DNA from: Niebla homalea
Taxonomy: Eukaryota > Ascomycota > Lecanoromycetes > Lecanorales > Ramalinaceae
Direction: 5' to 3'
Assembly: GCA_019925105.1 (NCBI GenBank)
Contig: JAHGAU010000009.1
Location: 372,001-436,000 of the forward strand
Length of the DNA: 64,000 nt
Shown piece by piece: positions 34,675-41,854 of the stretch (the stretch's first letter is position 1; each line of letters starts with the position of its first letter). The position numbers were made by a program, and so were the translations under genes. The notes below the pieces were generated by a model. The model searched no databases. It had not been told where the DNA came from and saw only the letters and a list, made by a program, of their open reading frames with translations.

Positions 34675-35127
34675 TCACTTCTGCTTGCTCCCTTCAATTT
34701 GCCCCTCTCCGTTGTTTAGCTTCTGCTCCACTAGATCATATACCTCCTTGATCAACCTCTCTGCCTCTGCTTCATCAAACGACTTGCCATCACCGCAATT
34801 CTTCCTCATTGTACTCATCATGGCTTGCTTGCCCCTGTGAAGACATGTCGACTCATCCACCACCCTTCTCTTGACCACGAGCTTTGCACCTATCTCCTCC
34901 TCCCGTACTTCTTGACGAATCATAGCAGCCACGATATCAAGCATTTCATCGTCTTTGTTCTTCTCTTCTACCAGTTCCATCACGATTTTCAAGCGCTCGG
35001 CCTGGAGCTCATTGACTTTGCGTTTTCTATCACGGGCTTCTTGCTCCCGGGCGAGTGCTGCTTCAGGTGGTGACTCGCTGTCACCCCTTTCAATAGCTCT
35101 TACCACATTCTCAGTGTAGCGGGGCAT
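34675..35127 (-). CDS. Orphan cassette gene C7, helical protein, 150 aa
   Basis: ATG 35127 (MPRYTENVV). A long charged coiled coil (ALAREQEARDRKRKVNELQ, ERLKIVMELVEEKNKDDEM) is followed by MIRQEVREEEIGAKLVVKRR. The C-terminal helix is KSFDEAEAERLIKEVYDLVE, and the end is polar. An in-frame upstream start exists at 35292 but would add a hydrophobic, promoter-derived stretch, so I reject it. Promoter module 35265-35315; the conserved intron starts 12 nt after the stop. Family unknown. Confidence 0.68.
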   Translation of the reverse strand: MPRYTENVVRAIERGDSESPPEAALAREQEARDRKRKVNELQAERLKIVMELVEEKNKDDEMLDIVAAMIRQEVREEEIGAKLVVKRRVVDESTCLHRGKQAMMSTMRKNCGDGKSFDEAEAERLIKEVYDLVEQKLNNGEGQIEGSKQK

Positions 35128-35264
35128 CTTGTGTAATAAGGTGAGGTAGATGCTGGATCGTGTCAAGAGTAAGAATCGTTCATTACAAGCTGTCAAATGT
35201 ATGTTGAGGAGGTAGATTGGGTATGCTAAGGAGACAGAATGGAAAAAGAAAGAAGAAAATTGGG

Positions 35265-35315
35265 CTGCACAACGTTTTATAACTCCATTCAACCTAGGCA
35301 GCAGCGTACTGAAAC
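35265..35315 (-). promoter_or_regulatory. Cassette promoter module of C7
   Basis: Minus strand: GTTTCAGTACG, CTGCTGCCTAGG, TTGAATGGAGT, TATAAAACG, TTGTGCAG. It carries the best TATA box of the set and ends about 138 nt from the ATG. A GTACATACTGAGAC repeat lies just upstream. Confidence 0.72.
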
Positions 35316-35661
35316 GTCGTGGATTAGTACATACTGAGACATACTATGGAACGATGCAGACTATGGACACAAAACCCTTCTAGTTTGAAACCGTAGATGA
35401 CGAAACTCTGACCCGTGTGACAACATTGAAATGACCTGACGGAAATACGAGGGGTAAAGAGTTTTAGGTATGAAGTGAGTCATGAAGCAGGTATCATAAC
35501 TTGCACGGTCACCAGAGTCTCAAAGGGGCTAGTATCTACTCCTACGAAGCTGATAGTCCAACGGAGGAGATTAGTCATAGCCAAAAATCCCTCGTGGTTT
35601 TCTTCCAGTCCAAACTGTTGGGCTTGCTAGGATTGATGTAGTACTATCAACAACGTGCAGG

Positions 35662-35711
35662 CTAATCCACATCGTCAGATTTGATTGTTCATAACATAGA
35701 CATTACTTAAC
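35662..35711 (-). other. Post-stop intron of C8 (weak donor)
   Basis: 50 nt, donor GTTAAGTA, branch region AATCTGACGATG, acceptor GGATTAG followed by CCTGCAC. Branch and acceptor match C1 closely; the donor is poor. Confidence 0.52.
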
Positions 35712-35737
35712 AACCGCTGCTCTCATGAAGGCCTAGA

Positions 35738-36073
35738 TCATTTCGACGGTCGATAAGCCGACTTGTACATGGGAGCATTGATCATGTATCGCTCAAGTCT
35801 TCCATACTTCTCTTCAGTCTCCCTTCGCGAGTAGGTACCCCGCCTATTCATACGGTGTTTGCCCTCCGATATACATTTTCGATATTGACCCTGGGGCTTC
35901 TCTCCAACTTGTAGCTTGTAGTATATCTCCCTGTTCATCATGTCAAGTAGCTCCTCACATTCCTTCGCGTCGGTGAGGTCTCGTCCATAGAAGAAGCCGG
36001 CACGTTCGTTCTGCAGAGTCTTGACTATGTCTTTGAAATCGCTTTTGCCAAAGGAGCTTCTGCCGAAGTGCAT
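35738..36073 (-). CDS. Orphan cassette gene C8, CISEGK protein, 111 aa
   Basis: ATG 36073 (MHFGRSS). Clearly paralogous to C9: both contain a helical part with LQ..RA..F.G, an acidic helix, the motif CISEGK, then N..G, a Tyr and a late MI pair. In C8 these are LQNERAGFFYGRDL, KCISEGKHRMNRRG and GRLERYMINAP. The only Cys outside CISEGK is in KECEELL. The C-terminus is basic (YRPSK). Promoter module at 36190-36237 is weak. A conserved intron with a GTTAAG donor starts 26 nt after the stop. Confidence 0.68.
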   Translation of the reverse strand: MHFGRSSFGKSDFKDIVKTLQNERAGFFYGRDLTDAKECEELLDMMNREIYYKLQVGEKPQGQYRKCISEGKHRMNRRGTYSRRETEEKYGRLERYMINAPMYKSAYRPSK

Positions 36074-36189
36074 GTTGTAAGATGTCGAGAGTTTGACGCT
36101 AATTTGTTGCAAGAAGGGTAAGCTTAGAGCAAGATGTTAGGAATGTGGTGGCTATAAGGGTTGGAGAAGAAAGCAGCCAGAACAAGGGC

Positions 36190-36237
36190 CACAGAACTAC
36201 TTTATTATGCATCTGGCCCCGGAGAACAATGAAACAC
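36190..36237 (-). promoter_or_regulatory. Cassette promoter module of C8 (weak)
   Basis: Minus strand: GTGTTTCATTG, CTCCGGGGCC, AGATGCATAATAAAG, then TTCTGTGG. Left end and TATA box match the shared module; the CTGCTGCC core is lost. Confidence 0.42.
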
Positions 36238-36670
36238 CTTTATTCCTCTTTGTCCCTAACATTAGCCTCGTTCCTCTTGCCAAGAGTTGGCAGATCTATC
36301 CCAGTATTTCGGAGGCACACTGTTCATTGCGTCTCGCAAACGAGAGCAATCATCTCGGCGGTACATCTCAGTCTCAAGATCGAGGACAAGCCGACGTGTT
36401 ACGCAAAAGTCTTGGAAAGATTTGCGGTCTAGGGGCTACCTGTAGTCACGCGTCCAGTGTGGTGATTACAAGACTAGATGAAGTTTTGAAAAGATGATAC
36501 TAGCATGGGCAGCGATTATAGAGAGAGTGTGTATTCGTAAGTGGATATATGTTATGTGGTGAATCTGCCGCCAGAAGCACCAAGGCTAATAGAGATCATT
36601 TCCAAGCTGACATACCAATGAATTCGATCATAGATCTATCTTGTCTCCCTGCCTTCATATCCAACACCTT

Positions 36671-36820
36671 GCTAATGCTGAGGCTTGTGTGATGTAGTGC
36701 ATACTGGGGGTGGTGTTGTGATGTGTATGGTAATGACTGTGTAAGGTACTCGATGATTGTGACGACTTTATGTTGTAGGAACTGAAGATGGTGTGATGTG
36801 GTACATGCTGAGGCTAGCAT
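36671..36820. repeat. Short repeats downstream of C9
   Basis: Imperfect copies of the GTGCATACTGAGGG unit, clearest at 36697-36715 (GTGCATACTGGGGGTGGTG) and 36799-36815 (GGTACATGCTGAGGC). They lie 150-290 nt beyond the C9 stop. Confidence 0.58.
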
Positions 36821-36900
36821 GATGGTGAGCCGGCTCACGAAAGTGGAAAGGGAGTCCTCGGTAAAAATGTCTTGGGACCTTGTTAGCACTATCGCCCTTT

Positions 36901-36950
36901 CTGTTCACATATTTCAGACACAATGCTAACTCTTGGCTAATAGTACGTAC
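36901..36950 (-). other. Post-stop intron of C9
   Basis: 50 nt, donor GTACGTAC, branch region TGTCTGAAAT, acceptor GTGAACAG. Starts 12 nt after the stop. Confidence 0.6.
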
Positions 36951-36962
36951 CAGTTGCTCCAC

Positions 36963-37316
36963 TCATTTCTTTTTGGACTTTGACGCTCCAGCCTCAGCAT
37001 ACTTGGACAACAGAGGGGACTGCCACCCTGTGTCGATCATGCGCTGCGCCACCGCTGCGTATCTTGCTCTAACGTCGTCCTTCTTGAAGACCCCTGTCTT
37101 ATTCAGATATTTTTTGCCTTCGGAAATGCATGGTCCAACTAAGTCCTGACCTCTCTGACCATTTGCTTCTTTGAGCCCAATCTCGTTTGATATATAGGAA
37201 ATGATTCTGTCGCATGTCTCTTTCGTCTCTGCAGGATTGTTGAAAAAATCTCCAAGAAATTGCCTTGCGCGCTTTTTCTGGAGCCCAGAGATTGCTTCCT
37301 TGACCACTGAAGGCAT
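36963..37316 (-). CDS. Orphan cassette gene C9, CISEGK protein, 117 aa
   Basis: ATG 37316 (MPSVVKEAISG). Paralogue of C8 with GLQKKRARQFLGDFF, a helix with two Cys-free turns, then PCISEGKKYLNKTG, DVRARYAAVAQRMIDTGW, and a Lys-rich end. The two proteins agree on CISEGK, the N..G that follows, one Tyr and MI. The Cys-Ile-Ser-Glu-Gly-Lys motif is the only near-invariant block and may be functional. No known family recognised. Promoter module 37443-37483; the conserved intron starts 12 nt after the stop. Confidence 0.7.
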   Translation of the reverse strand: MPSVVKEAISGLQKKRARQFLGDFFNNPAETKETCDRIISYISNEIGLKEANGQRGQDLVGPCISEGKKYLNKTGVFKKDDVRARYAAVAQRMIDTGWQSPLLSKYAEAGASKSKKK

Positions 37317-37442
37317 CCTTTATTGTAGAATGAAGTAGAGCCAAGATAGTTTCAAGAAAGCGTAGTTGCGAGTACAATATCGGAGATAAGTCCAGAATGA
37401 GGTACGAGTAAAATACGGATCGAAGAAGCGGACCGCAAGTCT

Positions 37443-37483
37443 CATTATGTATTCATCCAGCCCAGCAGCAGGGTTCTGAAACG
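37443..37483 (-). promoter_or_regulatory. Cassette promoter module of C9
   Basis: Minus strand: GTTTCAGAACC, CTGCTGCTGGG, CTGGATGAAT, ACATAATGAG. It ends about 127 nt from the ATG and is continuous upstream with a 250-bp block that recurs near 39095-39330. Confidence 0.7.
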
Positions 37484-37500
37484 CTCTGGATCAGAAAGCA

Positions 37501-37751
37501 ATAGATATTGAACATGTGACCGTGAAAGAACAATGTCGTATTTTTCAAACAAGGGGAAGAGGACCCAGCGTCATGTGCCATAATAGAGCGAATAGAGCGG
37601 ATAGAGCTGCGGGGCAAAATCGAACTTGGTAGTTTCATAGTATTCATTGTAGCAAAGTAGAGTGTCATCTGCAATCTATACTCATGACTGGGACGAAAAA
37701 ATCAAGCTGGTACTCTCGGACTCGGCTGAAGTGAATTTTATACAGCCTCAT
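37501..37751. repeat. Duplicated block, copy 1 (upstream of C9)
   Basis: Strongly similar to 39095-39330. Shared landmarks on the plus strand are GTATTCATTGTAGCAAAGTA, AAATCAAGCTG, CTCGGACTCGGC or CCCGGACTCGGC, and a terminal ACAGCCTCAT. In the best part most differences are transitions. Confidence 0.8.
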
Positions 37752-38904
37752 ATGTGGGATGCGTGAAAATAAGTAGGGGTGCATCGTGTATATTGAGTGA
37801 TCTATGGATGATGTATAATGAAGGAAGACTTGGTAGACAACATCTATCTGTAGGAAATGCCCAGGTGTACTGAGATGTACCGCTAAGTGCTCTAATATAC
37901 ATTTCCCATATGAGTGTCTTGGCATGACGGCTCATCATTGTATGCTGAAATATAGAAGCACCAAGAAGCTGACCTGGTTGATCATTTCCAAGCCGACAAT
38001 CCCAAATTCCATACCCAAATTGCTGTACATGGTGAGGTTGGTGCAATATCATGCAGTCTGAGGTTGTTGTTTGGTAGTTTGTGCTAAGTCTGGTGTGAAG
38101 GATGACATGGTGATGGGCATATTCAGGATGGTGCTGCAGTGTTAGAAATGAATGCTTTGGTATCATTACAAGGTTTGGGAACACAAGCAAACGCCCAGTA
38201 GCTAGCGTGTATGATATCGCAAGGACGCACCAGCCTCCGGCGAGGTGCCATCCTCCTATCAAAATTGTCAGGCCACCGACTAGAATCATGCGGATAAGAT
38301 TTACCGGTTGCGGAAAACGTTCCAGCACAGGGGCTTGCACTGCATCAACCTCGCTTGCCGGGTAAGGGCCATTGACTGGACCCGTCAGAAGGACCTTGTC
38401 CTCTGCCATCACGCCTCGCAAATCTTCGGGCCCCTGGGGAGTGAATTGAAGGTTCTGAAGGCTGATTTCACGAATCATGTTGTCCAATATCATAAGGGCG
38501 CGTTTATCATCCATGGTCTGGCCGAGGGTTAGGACGTCCAAGTATGAAAGCAGACGTTGCCGGCGCACATTTTCGATCTGTTCAGCAATAGGGATTTCGG
38601 GTGTCGCAGTAAGATGTTGCTGCATACTTCGTTGTGCATCATCAACCACGCTTTCCTGCAATCCGGCCCCCTCCGTCATGAAAGCCCTATCCTCTGTCAT
38701 GAAGCTTCGGAATCTTTTGAACCTCTGGGAATCACCTTTTTGAAGGACCAAAAGGGCTCGCTGACGAGATATACAACCGAGTATGGCAGAGGCGCGCTGG
38801 CTATTCATAGGGTGGCCGACAGCTAGGACTTCTAAGAATTTGAGCAGACGTTCATGGCGTACATCTTCGATCTGTACATGAAGAGGAATATAGGGGTTCT
38901 GCAT
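37738..38904 (-). CDS. Orphan cassette gene C10, internal repeats plus membrane segment
   Basis: ATG 38904 (MQNPYIPLHVQ), 147 nt below a promoter module. The protein has two copies of a helical repeat of about 45 residues: IEDVRHERLLKFLEVLAVG with SQRASAILGCISRQRALL, and IENVRRQRLLSYLDVLTLG with DKRALMILDNMIREISL. A hydrophobic segment follows (LIRMILVGGLTILIGGWHLA), long enough for one or two membrane passes. The open frame runs on to 37738, but from about 38140 it reads through DNA resembling the 3' flank of C9, so the true end is probably near 38150 with or without splicing. Family unknown. The repeats are not ankyrin, TPR or WD in any form I recognise. Confidence 0.6.
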   Translation of the reverse strand: MQNPYIPLHVQIEDVRHERLLKFLEVLAVGHPMNSQRASAILGCISRQRALLVLQKGDSQRFKRFRSFMTEDRAFMTEGAGLQESVVDDAQRSMQQHLTATPEIPIAEQIENVRRQRLLSYLDVLTLGQTMDDKRALMILDNMIREISLQNLQFTPQGPEDLRGVMAEDKVLLTGPVNGPYPASEVDAVQAPVLERFPQPVNLIRMILVGGLTILIGGWHLAGGWCVLAISYTLATGRLLVFPNLVMIPKHSFLTLQHHPEYAHHHVILHTRLSTNYQTTTSDCMILHQPHHVQQFGYGIWDCRLGNDQPGQLLGASIFQHTMMSRHAKTLIWEMYIRALSGTSQYTWAFPTDRCCLPSLPSLYIIHRSLNIHDAPLLIFTHPTYEAV

Positions 38905-39040
38905 AATTAGGGCTGAAGCTTTCTCTTCTGATGTGACAACGTAAGTGCTATACCAAAACGGAGACTTTGGCTTGGAGGGGAATGTCAAAGTGATGTTGAT
39001 ATCAAGATTTGAAGAAAGAAAGAAGTCAAGAGGACCAGGA

Positions 39041-39090
39041 CCGAAGGACCTCTTTTATGCCCAACCATCCCCCAGCAGTATCTGTAACGC
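39041..39090 (-). promoter_or_regulatory. Cassette promoter module of C10
   Basis: Minus strand: GCGTTACAGATA, CTGCTGGGGGAT, GGTTGGGCATAAAAGAGG, TCCTTCGG. TATA box and CTGCTG core are clear. Confidence 0.6.
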
Positions 39091-39094
39091 CATG

Positions 39095-39330
39095 TAGATA
39101 GACGTTGTACATATCAGCGTGAAGGACCCATGATGTAGTCTTGAAACAGGGAGAAGAGGAGTCGGCCTTGACAGAGGGAATGGAGCCACGTGGAACATTG
39201 GATTTGTAAGTCTCAGAGTATTCATTGTAGCAAAGTAGAGTATCATCTCCAATGCACACTCACGACTGAGACGCAAAAATCAAGCTGATACTCCCGGACT
39301 CGGCCGGGGTTGATACTGTACAGCCTCATC
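39095..39330. repeat. Duplicated block, copy 2 (upstream of C10)
   Basis: Second copy of the block at 37501-37751, about 1.6 kb away in the same orientation. It sits in the same place relative to the promoter module. Confidence 0.8.
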
Positions 39331-39407
39331 GTACGCTGAGATAGGTCCATTTGACGCACAATTCCCCATGTTGACCCCGCTCCTCCTCGAGACTCCTGTC
39401 GTTTTGA

Positions 39408-39455
39408 CTAGCAACGTCAGCTGGATTGCTTGACGAGCAAATCAAGCGTACGTAC
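39408..39455 (-). other. Post-stop intron of C11
   Basis: 48 nt, donor GTACGTACG, branch region AGCTGACGT, acceptor TTGCTAG. Starts 13 nt after the stop. Confidence 0.62.
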
Positions 39456-39468
39456 CTGCTGTGCTTCC

Positions 39469-40053
39469 TCAGGCAGACAGGAAATCCTTCACCAGAGCCG
39501 ACGTCAACTCTCGGACGGCATTTCTCGAGACCGTGATTTTCTCCTCGATCTCCTCCTTGGGCATCCCCTGCTTCTTGAGCTGCTGGGCGATTTCAGCTGT
39601 CTTGTCGTAAACTAATCGCTGCAGATCCGCGATTTTATCTTTCAGGCTGTCCTGCAGCTCAGTCCTTGCCAGTTCCGTATCCCGGCGTCTATGCTTCAGG
39701 ACCTTTTGGTACTCGTCGAGAGTCTTCTTGCGTTGCTTGAGACCCATCTTTTCTTCTTCGTGGGACGAGGAGCCCTTGCCATCTGCACTGCGTTCCTTGG
39801 CCCTCACCGCGAATGCGGCAGCATCGTCATGATACTGAGCAGACTGTCTATCCAATGTCCGCGACTCCTCCAGCCTGTCCTCGCACCTTTTGGAGATTGG
39901 TCGCCACTCATCCTCAAACCACTGCCGGATCCTGAGCACATCCACCTCGATCAGTGACGTGTCCCAGGGAGCCGTTGCGAGGTTGTCATAGACAGCAGCG
40001 ACTTGATTCGTATCGCTGGCCTTGGACAGAAATGGAACCCCTGCTGTCCTCAT
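39469..40053 (-). CDS. Orphan cassette gene C11, coiled-coil protein, 194 aa
   Basis: ATG 40053 (MRTAGVPFLS). The protein is charged and helical: DVLRIRQWFEDEWRPISKR, a coiled coil through EEEKMGLKQRKKTLDEYQK and TELARTELQDSLKDKIADL, then AEIAQQLKKQGMPKEEIEEK and RNAVRELTSALVKDFLSA. The GMPKEE segment sits where C1 has GWSEEE. No promoter module is visible upstream, but the conserved intron (39455..39408) starts 13 nt after the stop. It is the right-most gene with that intron. Family unknown. Confidence 0.68.
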   Translation of the reverse strand: MRTAGVPFLSKASDTNQVAAVYDNLATAPWDTSLIEVDVLRIRQWFEDEWRPISKRCEDRLEESRTLDRQSAQYHDDAAAFAVRAKERSADGKGSSSHEEEKMGLKQRKKTLDEYQKVLKHRRRDTELARTELQDSLKDKIADLQRLVYDKTAEIAQQLKKQGMPKEEIEEKITVSRNAVRELTSALVKDFLSA

Positions 40054-40059
40054 TTCCAC

Positions 40060-40910
40060 ACTCGATGATGTAGTGCGTCTTCTGTGTTTGATAGCTGCTA
40101 TGACAATGGAGGGTTACCAGAGAGAGAAACAAGCAGCACGTAGTCAAATCTAGACCCACTTTGCTACGTAGCTACCACTAGCGTGGTTTTTCGCTAGGCA
40201 AAAGAAGACTTGGTACCACAGACGAACGCAATAAAACTACGGCACGGATCAGGAAAGGATGAAGGTGCTGGCATGATATGACATTTGGTCTCATCCTAGT
40301 GTTGAATCCCTATATGAATGCCACGATGCTGTCCTGAGACAGTCCACTGATCAGATCGTATCATTATTCCACGAGTCTAGGAGATCGTATCAATGTGCTC
40401 TGTCTGGAGAAGAAGTGTTGGAAGCATCTCGATGGCCATTGTGTCGAAAAGCATAGGTATGGCGTGCGTGTCTTTGTCAGGTAACCGTAAGAAACACTGG
40501 TGTTGCGCAAAGGTCTCTGTTGTAGTAGAGTGCTGTTGCTGAAGGAGGAAGAACAATAATGGGGTAGTTGAATGAGAGTGTGTCTGATGTAGTAGGGTGC
40601 TGTTGGTGCATGAGGAAGACCGAACGCACAATCGGGTAAGTTGAATGAGAGAGTGTCTGATGTGATAGAGTGCTATTGCTGAGGGAGGAAGGCGGAATGC
40701 ATGACGCAGGTAGTTGAATAAGTGTGACGTTCCTAGGAAAGAAAATCCAAATGGATGGTGGTTTCAATTGTGACAGCGTGCCGATTCCAGGGGAGAAAGT
40801 CGTGCCAGGGGCCGTCGGAAGTTGTAGGGAGGGGCTATGCCGGTAGAATGGCACACATAGTACCTCAGATTCAGTCCTTGTTCTGCCCATATCAATCACC
40901 CAGCATCCTA
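40060..40910. other. Spacer between C11 and the next orphan gene
   Basis: Contains imperfect repeats near 40515-40690 around GTAGTAGAGTGCTGTTGCTG, GTAGTAGGGTGCTGTTGGTG and GTGATAGAGTGCTATTGCTG, each followed by GAGGAAG-like text and, in two, GGTAGTTGAAT. No gene supported. Confidence 0.5.
40515..40725. repeat. Three imperfect tandem repeats of about 65-85 bp
   Basis: Three units share GTAGAGTGCTGTTGCTG (variants GTAGGGTGCTGTTGGTG and ATAGAGTGCTATTGCTG), then a GAGGAAG element, then AGTTGAAT(G/A)AG. The first two also share GAGTGTGTCTGATGT-type links. The units are A/G-rich on the plus strand. Confidence 0.6.
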
Positions 40911-41827
40911 CTATTTCTCACTCTGACAATTTTTTTCGATGATGTATTGCTTTGGCTCAAGTATCTGGACGGTCTTGACCACCAACACTCGAAATTCTTC
41001 GGGGAGCGCTGGATCCGCTATCAGCCGTTGAAGTGCGTCTATGAGCTCTTTGAGCTCATTGCTTATTGCGAGAGCCACCTCCTTGTTACTGGGGATTCCC
41101 GAGTTGATTTTGTTGACTAATGCAAGGGCTCTGGAGACTGAATCGATCATGCTCTCCATTTTCCTTAGATTAGATAGGATCGTTTCCCGGAAGTCTCCCG
41201 GTTGGAGTGTTGGGATTTGGATTTTGCAACCCTGTATACAATTTTGGAGGGTTGCCTGCGATGCTTGCTCATCTCGGGGTGTATAAAAAACCTTGCCACT
41301 GACGACATCGCTCAGATAGGCTAAGCTCTCCAACATGCCTCGTTGCACGTCTTTTGTAATATCGGCGAAGGTAGCAGAGTCCATTTTATCAACTCCTCGG
41401 TTGCTAGCCTTGAAATTGCTCTGGGCCATGCTCAGGATAGAGCCCCTAGCCTGAGTTGCGGACTTCAGTTGGTTCCAGAATAAAGGAAACGCTTCTTGGT
41501 GGGGACTGATATGATTTAGGACTGTTGACTGGGCTACCAAGGCAGAAGTTCTGTCAAAGTTGTCCTCTGCGAAGAGCAGAAGGGATGCTATCGGTAACGT
41601 AAAGATTTGAGTAATGAAAGAGGTGGACAAGCGAGCAGGAATTACGTTTTGTACCCATCCTCAATAACGCCTGAAACGCTTCTCTGGACATCTTTCAATG
41701 TCTGAAGGAACACAAGAAGCGTTGACTTGTAGACCTCGAGCCAACAGATGATCTCAAATAGAGTGATAAGACTAAAGAAATCAGACACCAAATATGAAAC
41801 GCGAAACAATTGGGCTCGGATTTCCAT
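40911..41827 (-). CDS. Orphan protein with hydrophobic N-terminus, 273 aa
   Basis: Proposed exons complement(40911..41550, 41646..41827); a 95-nt intron joins KDVQRSVSGVIEDGYKT to TSALVAQSTVL in phase. Start at ATG 41827 (MEIRAQLF); earlier in-frame starts are not ATG. A hydrophobic stretch (LVSDFFSLITLFEIICWLEV) may be a membrane anchor or helical core. The rest is helical, with the last 80 residues amphipathic (MESMIDSVSRALALVNKIN, ALAISNELKELIDALQRLI). It lacks the cassette intron and promoter module, so I treat it as a neighbour of the C family, not a member. Function unknown. Confidence 0.55.
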
Positions 41828-41854
41828 CTCATTGCGCACAGAAGTTGAGGAGCA

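Noticed and set aside
35128..35292. N-terminal extension of C7 with a hydrophobic stretch that could look like a signal peptide
   Set aside because: It overlaps the TATA box and promoter module, so it is upstream of the likely transcription start.
38905..38988. Upstream extension of C10
   Set aside because: The earlier in-frame start is TTG, not ATG; the ATG at 38904 has the family spacing to the promoter module.
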